64,000 bases of DNA, from assembly GCF_001187435.1 (NCBI RefSeq), contig NZ_LFXA01000011.1, positions 186,001 to 250,000 of the forward strand, in the 5' to 3' direction. The position numbers and the translations under genes are program-made. The notes beneath the pieces are model-generated. The model was not told the origin of the DNA and made no database searches. It saw only the letters and a program-made list of their open reading frames with translations. Below, piece after piece: positions 43,434-53,776 of the stretch (the stretch's first letter is position 1; each line of letters starts with the position of its first letter). Source of the stretch: Streptomyces caatingaensis (GTDB lineage: Bacteria > Actinomycetota > Actinomycetes > Streptomycetales > Streptomycetaceae).

Positions 43434-44951
43434 GTGGACGGCAGCGTCAGTGGCACCGGTGGTGCCGGCGGTTCGGCGGGGGCCGCCCGGCCGGGCGGCG
43501 ACAAACCGGAGAAGCGCCCCAACGAGCAGCTCAACTCCTGGTTCCTGCGCAGCGGATGGTCCAAGGGCGAGCTCGCGCGCCAGGTGAACCGCCGCGCCCG
43601 GCAGCTCGGCGCCCACCACATCAGCACCGACACCTCCCGGGTGCGCCGCTGGCTCGACGGCGAGCAGCCCCGCGAGCCCATCCCCAAGATCCTCTCCGAG
43701 CTGTTCTCCGAGCGCTTCGGCTGCGTCGTCGGCGTGGAGGACATCGGCCTGCGCGTCGCCCACCAGTCGCCGTCCGTCTCGGGCGTCGACATGCCCTGGG
43801 CCGCCCCCCAGACCGTCGAGCTGATCAGCGAGTTCTCCCGCAGCGATCTGATGCTGGCCCGCCGGGGCTTCCTCGGCACCTCGCTCGTGCTCTCCGCCGG
43901 CCCCGCCCTCATCGAGCCCATGCAGCGCTGGCTGGTGCCCACCCCGTCCGTCACCGGCGAGCGCCCGGCCGACGCCGGCGGCTCCCGCCGTGCCCGGCTG
44001 TCCGGGCCCGAGCTCGACCTCCTGGAGTCCACCACCCGGATGTTCCGCGCCTGGGACGCCCAGTGCGGCGGCGGCCTGCGCCGCAAGGCCGTCGTCGGGC
44101 AGCTCCACGAGGTCACCGACCTGCTCCAGGAGCCCCAGTCCGGTGAGACCTCCAGGCGCCTCTTCAAGGTCGCCGCCGAACTGGCCCAGCTCGCGGGCTG
44201 GATGAGCTACGACGTGGGCCTGCACGCCACCGCCCAGAAGTACTTCGTGCTGGCGCTGCACGCCGCGAAGGAGGCGGGCGACCGTTCCCTCGGCGCCTAC
44301 GTCCTCTCCAGCATGAGCCGCCAGATGATCCATCTCGGCCGCCCCGAGGACGCGTTGGAGCTGATCCACCTCGGCCAGTACGGTTCGCGGGAGACGGCCA
44401 CGCCGCGCACCCAGGCCATGTTGTATGCGATGGAGGGCCGCGCCTACGCGACCATGGGCCAGCCCGCCAAGTGCAAACGGGCCGTGGGCATGGCCGAGGA
44501 CTGCTTCTCCGACTGCACCCCCCGCGACGGCGACCCCGACTGGATCGGCTTCTTCTCCGAGGCCGAGCTCAACGCGGAGAACGCCCACTCCTTCCGCGAC
44601 CTCGCCTATGTCGCGGGCCGCAGCCCCACGTACGCCACGCTCGCCCGCCCCAAGATGGAGCGTGCCGTCGCCCTCTTCGAGGAGGACGGCGAGCACCAGC
44701 GCTCCTACGCGCTCAATCTCATCGGCCTGGCCACCGTGGATCTGATGGAGCGCGAGCCCGAGGAGTCCACGGCGCACCTGGGCAAGGCGCTCCGCATCGC
44801 CAAGCAGGTCCGCTCCGAGCGGGTCAACAACCGCCTCCGCAAGACCGCCGGCACCGCCCTGCGCGACTTCGGCGGCGTCGCCGAGGTGCGCGACCTCGGC
44901 GAGCAGCTCGCCACCCACCTGCCGGAATCCGAGGCGGCCCAGGCGATGTGA
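43434..44951 (+). CDS. nsdA: NsdA, negative regulator of sporulation and antibiotic production
   Basis: The protein has 505 residues from GTG. After a Gly/Ala-rich start, LNSWFLRSGWSKGELARQVN to RVRRWLDGEQPREPIPK is an XRE-like helix-turn-helix region (about 30-80). The central and C-terminal part (170-500) is helical and repeats TPR-like units, for example RSLGAYVLSSMSRQMIHLGR and QRSYALNLIGLATVDLME. This architecture and its site between the prim-pol-like gene and amtB match NsdA of S. coelicolor, a repressor of development and actinorhodin production. The direct targets are not evident. A 15-bp inverted repeat with a 47-nt loop lies shortly after the stop. Confidence 0.93.
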   Translation: MDGSVSGTGGAGGSAGAARPGGDKPEKRPNEQLNSWFLRSGWSKGELARQVNRRARQLGAHHISTDTSRVRRWLDGEQPREPIPKILSELFSERFGCVVGVEDIGLRVAHQSPSVSGVDMPWAAPQTVELISEFSRSDLMLARRGFLGTSLVLSAGPALIEPMQRWLVPTPSVTGERPADAGGSRRARLSGPELDLLESTTRMFRAWDAQCGGGLRRKAVVGQLHEVTDLLQEPQSGETSRRLFKVAAELAQLAGWMSYDVGLHATAQKYFVLALHAAKEAGDRSLGAYVLSSMSRQMIHLGRPEDALELIHLGQYGSRETATPRTQAMLYAMEGRAYATMGQPAKCKRAVGMAEDCFSDCTPRDGDPDWIGFFSEAELNAENAHSFRDLAYVAGRSPTYATLARPKMERAVALFEEDGEHQRSYALNLIGLATVDLMEREPEESTAHLGKALRIAKQVRSERVNNRLRKTAGTALRDFGGVAEVRDLGEQLATHLPESEAAQAM

Positions 44952-44982
44952 GCCGCCGGGCCCCCTCCCGGCCCCCCCGACC

Positions 44983-45059
44983 CCGGCCGCGGCGACCCTC
45001 CCGAACAAGCCCGACTCGGCTCCCCCACGCCGGTCACACCGGGCGGTCGCCGCGGCCGG
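44983..45059 (+). terminator. Large stem-loop after nsdA
   Basis: A perfect 15-bp inverted repeat (44983-44997 with 45045-45059) encloses 47 nt. It starts 31 nt after the nsdA stop and may act as terminator; the loop is unusually large for one. Confidence 0.55.
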
Positions 45060-45139
45060 ACCCGTACCCGGCGGCGGCCGGCCGGGCACCGAGGGCAGGG
45101 CGCCGGGGGCGGGACGCGAGGGACGCGGGGCGAGCGCCG

Positions 45140-46908
<1,769 letters not shown>

Positions 46909-46930
46909 ACCGCCCCAGGAGGGAGCCGAC

Positions 46931-49333
46931 TTGACCCCCACCGGCCTGCGACCCACCGACGCCGTGACGGACACCGGCGGCTACGCCGCGGCCCGGCTCC
47001 GCCTCCTCGCCGGGGAGGCGCCGGCCGGGGAGACACCCGCCGGGCCCGCGCTGCGCACCGCCCTCGCCCGCCTCACCGACGACTGGCTCACCGCCCTCCT
47101 CGGCCGCGCCCCCGACGTCGCCCTCGTCGCCGTCGGCGGCTACGGACGCGGCGAACTCTCCCCGCGCAGCGACCTCGACCTCCTCCTGCTGCACCACCCC
47201 GGCGCAGACCCCGGCCGCGTCGCCGCCCTCGCCGACCGCGTCTGGTACCCCGTGTGGGACATGGGCCTCGCCCTCGACCACGCCGTCCGCACCCCGGCCG
47301 GGGCCCGCGCCACCGCCGCCGACGACCTCAAGGTCCACCTCGGCCTCCTCGACGCCCGCCACCTCGCCGGCGACCCCGCCCTCACCACCGCCGTGCGCAC
47401 CGCCGCGTACGCCGACTGGCGCGCCCAGGCCCCCCGCCGGCTCCCCGAACTCCGCGCGCTGTGCGACGAACGCGCCGAACGCCAGGGCGAGTTGCGCTTC
47501 CTCCTCGAACCCGACCTCAAGGAGGCCCGCGGCGGTCTCCGGGACGCCACCGCCCTGCGCGCCGTCGCCGCCTCCTGGCTCGCCGACGCCCCCCGCCGGG
47601 GACTGGAGGAGGCCCGCACCCTGCTCCTCGACACCCGTGACGCCCTCCACCGGGCCACCGGACGCGCCACCGACCGCCTCACCCTGCACGACCAGGACCA
47701 GGTCGCCGCCGCCCTCGGCCTCCCCGACGCCGACGCCCTGCTGCGCCGCGTCTACCGGGCCGCCGCCACCGTCTCGTACGCGGGCGACGTGACCTGGCGC
47801 GAGGTCGGCCGGGTGCTGCGCTCCCGCTCCGCGCGGCCGCGGCTGCGACGGGTCCTCGGCGGGCGCGGGGGGCGCGGCGGGTTCGTCGAGCCGGAGCGGC
47901 TGCCGCTCGCCGAGGGCGTCGTCGAGCAGGACGGCGAGGCGGTCCTCGCCCGGACGGCGCGGCCCGACCGCGACCCCGTCCTGCCGCTGCGGGCCGCGGC
48001 CGCGGCGGCGCGGGCCGGGCTACCGCTGGCCCCCCACACCGTGCGGCGGCTCGCGGCCGCCGGACCGCTGCCCGTGCCCTGGCCCGCCGAGGCCCGCGAG
48101 CAACTCGTCACCCTGCTCGGGGCCGGCGAGCCCACGGTCGCCGCCTGGGAGGCGCTGGAGACGGAGGGGCTCGTCTCGCGGCTCCTGCCCGAGTGGGAGC
48201 GGGTGCGCCACCGGCCGCAGCGCAACGCCGTCCACCGCTGGACCGTCGACCGGCACCTGGTCGAGACCTGCGTCCGGGCCGCCGCCCTGGCCCGCCGCGT
48301 CGCCCGGCCCGACCTGCTGCTCGTCGCCGCGCTGCTGCACGACATCGGCAAGGGGGGCGACGGCGATCACTCCGTCGAGGGCGCGGCCGTCGCCCGGGAC
48401 GTGGCCCTGCGGACCGGCTTCGACGCCGGCGACGCCGCGGTCGTCGCCACCCTCGTCCGCCACCATCTGCTCCTCGTCGAGACCGCGACCAGGCGCGACC
48501 TCGACGACCCGGCCACGGTCCGCGCGGTCACCGAGGCCGTCGCGGACGCCGGGACGCTGGAGCTGCTCCACGCCCTCACCGAGGCCGACGCGCTGGCCAC
48601 CGGGCCGGCGGCGTGGAGCGCCTGGCGGGCGTCGCTCGTCACGGACCTCGTACGGCGCGCGGCGGCGGTGCTCGCGGGCGAGCCGGCCGGGGAGCGGGCG
48701 GACCCCGCCCCGCCGACGGACGGCCAGCTGCGGCTGGCGGAGCGGGCGAGGACGTCCGGCGGCCCGCTGGTGCGGCTGTCCTCCCACGGGGACGGCGCCG
48801 AGCTGCTGCTCGCCGTGCCGGACCAGCCGGGGGTGCTCCCGGCCGCGGCCGGGGTCCTCGCGCTGCACCGGCTGACGGTGCGCGCGGCCGACGTACGGGC
48901 CGTGGCCGGCGTCCTGCTGCTGCGGTGGCGGGTCGCGACGGAGTACGGCGAGCTGCCGGAGGCGGCGCGGCTGCGCAACGACCTGGTGCGGGCGCTGGAC
49001 GGATCGCTGGACGTGGCCGGGCGGCTGGCGGAGCGGGAGGCCGCGTACGCGCCCCGGCGCCGGGGCCTGCTCCCGCCGCCCTCGGTCACCGTCGCGGAGG
49101 GCGGCTCGCGGTCCGCGACGGTCCTGGAGGTCCGGGCGGCGGACGCCCCCGGGCTGCTGCACCGGATCGGGCGGGCGCTGGAGGGGGCGGGGGTGTGGGT
49201 GCGGAGTGCGCATGTGTCGACGTTGGGGGGCAGTGCGGTCGATGCGTTCTATGTGACGGGGGTGGATGGCTGTCCGCTGGCGGGGCGGGAGGCGGTGGCC
49301 GTGGCGGAGGCGGTGCAGCGGGCGCTGGGGTGA
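46931..49333 (+). CDS. glnD: PII nucleotidyltransferase/deadenylylase GlnD
   Basis: The protein has 800 residues from a TTG start preceded by AGGAGGGAG. The nucleotidyltransferase site is GGYGRGELSPRSDLDLLLL near 68. The HD domain has VAALLHDIGKGGDGDHSVEG near 470. Two ACT domains, beginning near LSSHGDGAELLLAVPDQPGV and ATVLEVRAADAPGLLHRIGR, sense glutamine. It adenylylates GlnK when nitrogen is scarce and reverses it when rich. The codon use of the last 100 bases is less biased to C in the third position than before, with more GGG and GTG. Confidence 0.97.
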   Translation: MTPTGLRPTDAVTDTGGYAAARLRLLAGEAPAGETPAGPALRTALARLTDDWLTALLGRAPDVALVAVGGYGRGELSPRSDLDLLLLHHPGADPGRVAALADRVWYPVWDMGLALDHAVRTPAGARATAADDLKVHLGLLDARHLAGDPALTTAVRTAAYADWRAQAPRRLPELRALCDERAERQGELRFLLEPDLKEARGGLRDATALRAVAASWLADAPRRGLEEARTLLLDTRDALHRATGRATDRLTLHDQDQVAAALGLPDADALLRRVYRAAATVSYAGDVTWREVGRVLRSRSARPRLRRVLGGRGGRGGFVEPERLPLAEGVVEQDGEAVLARTARPDRDPVLPLRAAAAAARAGLPLAPHTVRRLAAAGPLPVPWPAEAREQLVTLLGAGEPTVAAWEALETEGLVSRLLPEWERVRHRPQRNAVHRWTVDRHLVETCVRAAALARRVARPDLLLVAALLHDIGKGGDGDHSVEGAAVARDVALRTGFDAGDAAVVATLVRHHLLLVETATRRDLDDPATVRAVTEAVADAGTLELLHALTEADALATGPAAWSAWRASLVTDLVRRAAAVLAGEPAGERADPAPPTDGQLRLAERARTSGGPLVRLSSHGDGAELLLAVPDQPGVLPAAAGVLALHRLTVRAADVRAVAGVLLLRWRVATEYGELPEAARLRNDLVRALDGSLDVAGRLAEREAAYAPRRRGLLPPPSVTVAEGGSRSATVLEVRAADAPGLLHRIGRALEGAGVWVRSAHVSTLGGSAVDAFYVTGVDGCPLAGREAVAVAEAVQRALG

Positions 49334-49462
49334 GGGGTTGTGCCCGGGCCCCGCCCCCCGGAGAAACGGTGAAAGGGCGGGACCGGGGCTCCCTCCACCC
49401 CGGGTGCGGATACCCTGGAGGGCGATTTCCACCGCCCCCGACCCCGAGGACCGACGAGCGCC

Positions 49463-51007
49463 GTGTTCGATACCCTTTCCGACCGCTTGGCGAACACTTT
49501 TAAGACCCTCCGGGGCAAGGGACGCCTGAGTGAGGCGGACATCGACGCCACCGCGCGCGAGATCCGCATCGCCCTGCTGGAGGCGGACGTCGCCCTTCCG
49601 GTGGTCCGGGCCTTCATCAAGCAGGTGAAGGAGCGGGCACTCGGCTCCGAGGTCTCCCAGGCGCTGAATCCGGCGCAAATGGTGATCAAGATCGTGAACG
49701 ACGAGCTCGTCACGATCCTCGGCGGCGAGACCCGCCGCCTGCGCTTCGCCAAGACCGCCCCCACCGTCATCATGCTCGCCGGCCTCCAGGGCGCCGGTAA
49801 GACGACCCTCGCGGGCAAGCTCGGCCTCTGGCTGAAGAAGCAGGGGCACAGTCCGCTGCTGGTCGCCTGTGACCTCCAGCGCCCGAACGCCGTCAACCAG
49901 CTGAGCGTCGTCGCCGAGCGCGCCGGCGTCGCGGTCTACGCGCCGCAGCCGGGCAACGGCGTCGGCGACCCGGTCCAGGTCGCCAAGGACTCGATCGAGT
50001 ACGCGAAGTCCAAGGTCCACGACATCGTGATCGTGGACACCGCCGGCCGCCTCGGCATCGACGCCGAGATGATGCAGCAGGCCGCGGACATCAAGGCGGT
50101 CGTCAGCCCGGACGAGACGCTGTTCGTGGTCGACGCGATGATCGGTCAGGACGCGGTCAACACCGCCGAGGCGTTCCGCGACGGCGTCGGCTTCGACGGC
50201 GTCGTGCTCTCCAAGCTCGACGGCGACGCCCGCGGCGGTGCCGCGCTGTCGATCGCGCACGTCACCGGCAAGCAGATCATGTTCGCCTCCAACGGCGAGA
50301 AGCTGGACGACTTCGACGCGTTCCACCCGGACCGCATGGCGTCCCGCATCCTCGACATGGGCGACATGCTCACCCTGATCGAGAAGGCCGAGCAGACCTT
50401 CAGCCAGGCCGAGGCCGAGAAGATGGCGGCCAAGCTGGCGAAGGGCCCCAAGGAGTTCACGCTCGACGACTTCCTGGCGCAGATGGAGCAGGTCCGCAAG
50501 ATGGGCTCGATCTCCAAGCTGCTCGGGATGCTGCCGGGCATGGGCCAGATCAAGGACCAGATCAACAACCTCGACGAGCGCGACGTCGACCGCACCGCCG
50601 CGATCATCAAGTCGATGACCCCGGCCGAGCGTCAGGACCCGACGATCATCAACGGCTCGCGCCGGGCCCGTATCGCCAAGGGCTCGGGCGTGGACGTCAG
50701 CGCCGTCAAGCAGTTGGTGGAGCGGTTCTTCGACGCCCGCAAGATGATGTCGCGCATGGCCCAGGGCGGCGGCATGCCGGGAATGCCGGGCCTGCCCGGC
50801 ATGGGCGGCGGCGCGTCCCGCAAGAAGAAGCAGCAGAAGCAGGCCAAGGGCAAGCGGCAGAGCGGCAACCCGATGAAGCGCAAGGCGGAGGAGGCGGCCG
50901 CCGCCGCGCGCCGGGAAGAGGCCGCGGCCAACCCGCTGGGCCTGCCCTCCGGCAATGGCGACAAGAAGTTCGAACTCCCCGACGAATTCAAGAAGTTCAT
51001 GGGCTGA
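49463..51007 (+). CDS. ffh: Signal recognition particle protein Ffh
   Basis: The protein has 514 residues from GTG (MFDTLSDRLANTFKTLRGKG). N domain to about 95, G domain with GLQGAGKTTLAGKLG near 106, DTAGRLGID near 191 and SKLDGDARGG near 251. The methionine-rich M domain from about 300 contains the RNA-binding SGSRRARIAKGSG-type helix and ends in GGGMPGMPGLPGMGGG plus a basic tail. It binds 4.5S RNA and signal sequences and docks on FtsY. The 4.5S RNA gene is not in this window. A terminator follows. Confidence 0.98.
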   Translation: MFDTLSDRLANTFKTLRGKGRLSEADIDATAREIRIALLEADVALPVVRAFIKQVKERALGSEVSQALNPAQMVIKIVNDELVTILGGETRRLRFAKTAPTVIMLAGLQGAGKTTLAGKLGLWLKKQGHSPLLVACDLQRPNAVNQLSVVAERAGVAVYAPQPGNGVGDPVQVAKDSIEYAKSKVHDIVIVDTAGRLGIDAEMMQQAADIKAVVSPDETLFVVDAMIGQDAVNTAEAFRDGVGFDGVVLSKLDGDARGGAALSIAHVTGKQIMFASNGEKLDDFDAFHPDRMASRILDMGDMLTLIEKAEQTFSQAEAEKMAAKLAKGPKEFTLDDFLAQMEQVRKMGSISKLLGMLPGMGQIKDQINNLDERDVDRTAAIIKSMTPAERQDPTIINGSRRARIAKGSGVDVSAVKQLVERFFDARKMMSRMAQGGGMPGMPGLPGMGGGASRKKKQQKQAKGKRQSGNPMKRKAEEAAAAARREEAAANPLGLPSGNGDKKFELPDEFKKFMG

Positions 51008-51022
51008 GTCCCATGGAAAGGA

Positions 51023-51051
51023 AGCCCTCGGCCCGCCGCCGGGGGCTTTTT
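51023..51051 (+). terminator. Terminator after ffh
   Basis: A 10-bp stem (AGCCCTCGGC with GCCGGGGGCT, one T-G) and loop CCGCC are followed by TTTTT. Confidence 0.85.
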
Positions 51052-51076
51052 CCTCACACTCGGCGCCCCAACTCCC

Positions 51077-51901
51077 TCAGCCCACACGGGCGATGAGATA
51101 GCGGAACACATTCGGCATCCACACCGTCCCGTCCCCGCGGAGATAGGGGTGGACGGCCTCGGTGAGCTCCTTGGACACCTGCTCCTGGTCGGTCGTGCGC
51201 GCCGCCGCGTCGAAGGCCCCGGTGGACAGCAGTCCGCGGACCGCGCTGGCCAGGTCCGCGTAGCCGTACGGGCAGGCCACCCGCCCCGAGCCGTCCGGCC
51301 GCAGCCCGGCCAGCCGCGCCAGGTCCTCCAGGTCGTCCCGGCCGTTGGGACGCCAGTGGCCCGCGGTGGACATGGGGTCGGCCAGCCGTGCCGCGACCCG
51401 CAGGGCGCCGGAGGCGGCACAGCGCTCCGGCGGCCCCCAGCCGGCCAGGACGACGGGGGCTCCGCGGCGGGCGAGGGCGGCGGCCCGGGCCAGGGCGGCG
51501 GCCATGTCGTGCGTCGTGCCGTCCGCGCAGTAGAGCGGGTCGAAGGCGGTGACCAGGGTGAACGGCGGGCCGTCGGTGTCCGCGACGTCCTCCGGCGCGG
51601 TGCCGAGGCGGACGGTCGCGGCGGCCGGGTGCGCCGCGAGCCGCTCACGGGCGAGGTCGAGCCGGCGCTCGTCGGTGTCGACGCCACCGACCCGGGCGCC
51701 GCGGGCCGCCGCCATCAGCAGGGCGAGCCCCGAGCCGCAGCCCAGGCTCAGCAGCCGGGTGGCCGCGTCGATTTCCAGCCGCTCGTAGACCGCTTCGTAC
51801 AGCGGAACGAGCATGCGTTCCTGGATTTCCGCCCAGTCGCGGGCCCGCGACCGGGGCGACGACGGGGACGGCCGGTGCCGTCGCACGAGCGTAGGTGTCA
51901 T
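51077..51901 (-). CDS. SAM-dependent methyltransferase
   Basis: The protein has 274 residues from ATG (MTPTLVRRHRPSPSSPRSRA). A class I methyltransferase fold is shown by LLSLGCGSGLALLMAAARGA near residue 58, GGVDTDERRLDLARERLA, and FDPLYCADGTTHDMAAAL. The ending VWMPNVFRYLIARVG resembles small-molecule or natural-product methyltransferases rather than rRNA enzymes. The substrate is unknown. It is convergent with ffh and divergent from the proline-tRNA ligase gene. I do not recall it at this locus in all streptomycetes, so it may belong to an accessory block. Confidence 0.85.
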   Translation of the reverse strand: MTPTLVRRHRPSPSSPRSRARDWAEIQERMLVPLYEAVYERLEIDAATRLLSLGCGSGLALLMAAARGARVGGVDTDERRLDLARERLAAHPAAATVRLGTAPEDVADTDGPPFTLVTAFDPLYCADGTTHDMAAALARAAALARRGAPVVLAGWGPPERCAASGALRVAARLADPMSTAGHWRPNGRDDLEDLARLAGLRPDGSGRVACPYGYADLASAVRGLLSTGAFDAAARTTDQEQVSKELTEAVHPYLRGDGTVWMPNVFRYLIARVG

Positions 51902-52170
51902 CGCATGCGCCCCAATCCGCCGAATTCGGTGTCCTGGCCGAAGTGCCGCCCCCCATGTGCTGTCGTGCGCGCTGTCGAACATCCCCCGGAGCCAGGGAAC
52001 CCCGCATCCGCCCGGGAGTCCAGGGGGCAGGCGCCAGAACGTTCCCGTCCGCCCGCGATGGCATGTGCCGCCGCGCACCGCATGAGTTGAATACCCAGCC
52101 GCAAACCCTGAACGGGCCGGGAACGCGGGGTTGCGGGCGAGCGGATTCACACTCGGCCGGGCCGGGCCCG

Positions 52171-52176
52171 TACCAT
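52171..52176 (+). promoter_or_regulatory. -10-like TACCAT for leaderless proS
   Basis: The hexamer ends 8 nt before the ATG and no Shine-Dalgarno is seen. Confidence 0.45.
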
Positions 52177-52183
52177 TCGCACC

Positions 52184-53599
52184 ATGGCAAAGGCTCCCAT
52201 TCTCACTCCGCAGGCGGAAGACTTCCCGCGCTGGTACCAGGACCTGATCAACAAGGCCGAGCTGGCCGACAACGGCCCGGTGCGCGGCACCATGGTCATC
52301 CGCCCGTACGGCTACGGGCTGTGGGAGCGCATGCAGCAGGAGATGGACGCCCGGATCAAGGACGCGGGCGCCTCCAACGCGTACTTCCCGCTGTTCATCC
52401 CGCAGTCGTACCTGACGCGCGAGGCGGAGCACGTCGAGGGCTTCGCGCCGGAGCTCGCGGTCGTCACGCACGGCGGCGGCAAGGAGCTGGAGGAGCCGGT
52501 CGTCGTCCGCCCGACCTCCGAGACGATCATCAACGAGTACTTCTCGAAGTGGGTGCAGAGCTACCGCGACCTGCCCCTGCTGATCAACCAGTGGGCGAAC
52601 GTGGTGCGTTGGGAGATGCGTCCGCGCGTCTTCCTGCGGACCAGCGAGTTCCTCTGGCAGGAGGGCCACACCGCGCACGCCACCTACGAGGACGCGCGCG
52701 ACTACGCGGCGCGCATCCACCGCGAGGTCTACTACGACTTCATGGTCAACGTCCTGGGCATCGACGTGGTGCTCGGCCGCAAGACGCCCAAGGAGCGCTT
52801 CGCGGGCGCGATCAACACCCTCACGCTCGAAGGCATGATGGGCGACGGCAAGGCGCTGCAGCTGGGTACCAGCCACGAGCTGGGCCAGAACTTCGCCAAG
52901 GCGTTCAACACCTCGTACCTGTCGAAGGACGGGCAGCAGGAGCTGGTCTGGCAGACCTCCTGGGGCGTCTCGACCCGCATGGTCGGCGGTCTGATCATGT
53001 CGCACGGCGACGACAACGGCCTGCGCGTCCCGCCGCGCCTCGCGCCCGTCCAGGCCGTCGTCCTGGCGATCAAGGGCGACGAGGCCGTGCTGGCCAAGGT
53101 CCGGGAGATCGGCGACGTCCTCAAGGCCGCGGGTGTGCGGGTGCAGGTCGACGACCGCACCGACACCCCCTTCGGCCGCCGCGCCGTCGACTGGGAGCTC
53201 AAGGGCGTCCCGGTGCGCATCGAGATCGGCCCGCGCGACCTGGAGAACGGGGCCGCGATGCTGGCCCGCCGCATCCCCGGCGGCAAGGAGCCGGTGCGCA
53301 TCGACGAGCTGGCCGCGCTGCTGCCGAAGGTCCTGGAGGAGGACCAGGAGCTGCTGCTGCGCCAGTCCCGCGAGCGCCGCGAGTCCCGCACCTCGGACGT
53401 GTCGACGGTGGAGCAGGCCGCCGAGGCCGCGCTCGCCGGCGGCTGGGCGCGGATCCCGTGGGCGACGCTGGGCGCCGAGGGCGAGGCGAAGCTGGCCGAG
53501 CAGGCGGTGACGGTGCGCTGCCTGGTCACCGAGGACGGCGGGGTGCCGGACGCGGACGACGCGCCGGGTGCGATCGCGATCGTCGGCCGCGCGTACTGA
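52184..53599 (+). CDS. proS: Proline--tRNA ligase, archaeal/eukaryotic (type 3) form
   Basis: The protein has 471 residues, about 100 shorter than the bacterial-type ProRS and lacking its editing INS domain. Class II motifs are present: VVRPTSETIINEYF, the RWEMRPRVFLRTSEFLWQEG block for motif 2, and GGLIMSHGDDNGLRVPPRLA for motif 3. The anticodon-binding domain follows, and the protein ends in a C-terminal domain finishing GRAY; the terminal tyrosine is typical of the archaeal/eukaryotic group. It charges tRNA-Pro. Streptomycetes normally carry a longer bacterial-type ProRS elsewhere, so this may be a second enzyme, perhaps inhibitor-resistant. The start is probably leaderless. Confidence 0.95.
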   Translation: MAKAPILTPQAEDFPRWYQDLINKAELADNGPVRGTMVIRPYGYGLWERMQQEMDARIKDAGASNAYFPLFIPQSYLTREAEHVEGFAPELAVVTHGGGKELEEPVVVRPTSETIINEYFSKWVQSYRDLPLLINQWANVVRWEMRPRVFLRTSEFLWQEGHTAHATYEDARDYAARIHREVYYDFMVNVLGIDVVLGRKTPKERFAGAINTLTLEGMMGDGKALQLGTSHELGQNFAKAFNTSYLSKDGQQELVWQTSWGVSTRMVGGLIMSHGDDNGLRVPPRLAPVQAVVLAIKGDEAVLAKVREIGDVLKAAGVRVQVDDRTDTPFGRRAVDWELKGVPVRIEIGPRDLENGAAMLARRIPGGKEPVRIDELAALLPKVLEEDQELLLRQSRERRESRTSDVSTVEQAAEAALAGGWARIPWATLGAEGEAKLAEQAVTVRCLVTEDGGVPDADDAPGAIAIVGRAY

Positions 53600-53607
53600 G
53601 CCGGGCC

Positions 53608-53630
53608 GGGCCCGGGGTGCCCCCGGGCCC
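53608..53630 (+). terminator. Terminator after proS
   Basis: A 10-bp stem, GGGCCCGGGG with CCCCGGGCCC and a 3-nt loop, lies 8 nt after the stop. Confidence 0.75.
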
Positions 53631-53726
53631 GTCGCTGACCCATGAGTCAGGTTCGCCCCGGGTTGGCGGGAGCGTACGGGTGGGTCTGCATACAGCTGGA
53701 TACTGACTGGTACGTGCAAAATATTT

Positions 53727-53760
53727 GGGATGGCCCGGTATCGGAACACCGGGCCGTCCC
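53727..53760 (+). promoter_or_regulatory. Hairpin in the leader of the SprT-like gene
   Basis: A 13-bp stem (GGGATGGCCCGGT with ACCGGGCCGTCCC, one T-G) and an 8-nt loop lie 16 nt before the GTG. It directly follows an AT-rich stretch (AAAATATTTGGG, 53718-53729) and may sequester the start region or serve as an attenuator. Confidence 0.5.
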
Positions 53761-53776
53761 CACTCGTTGTCACGAC

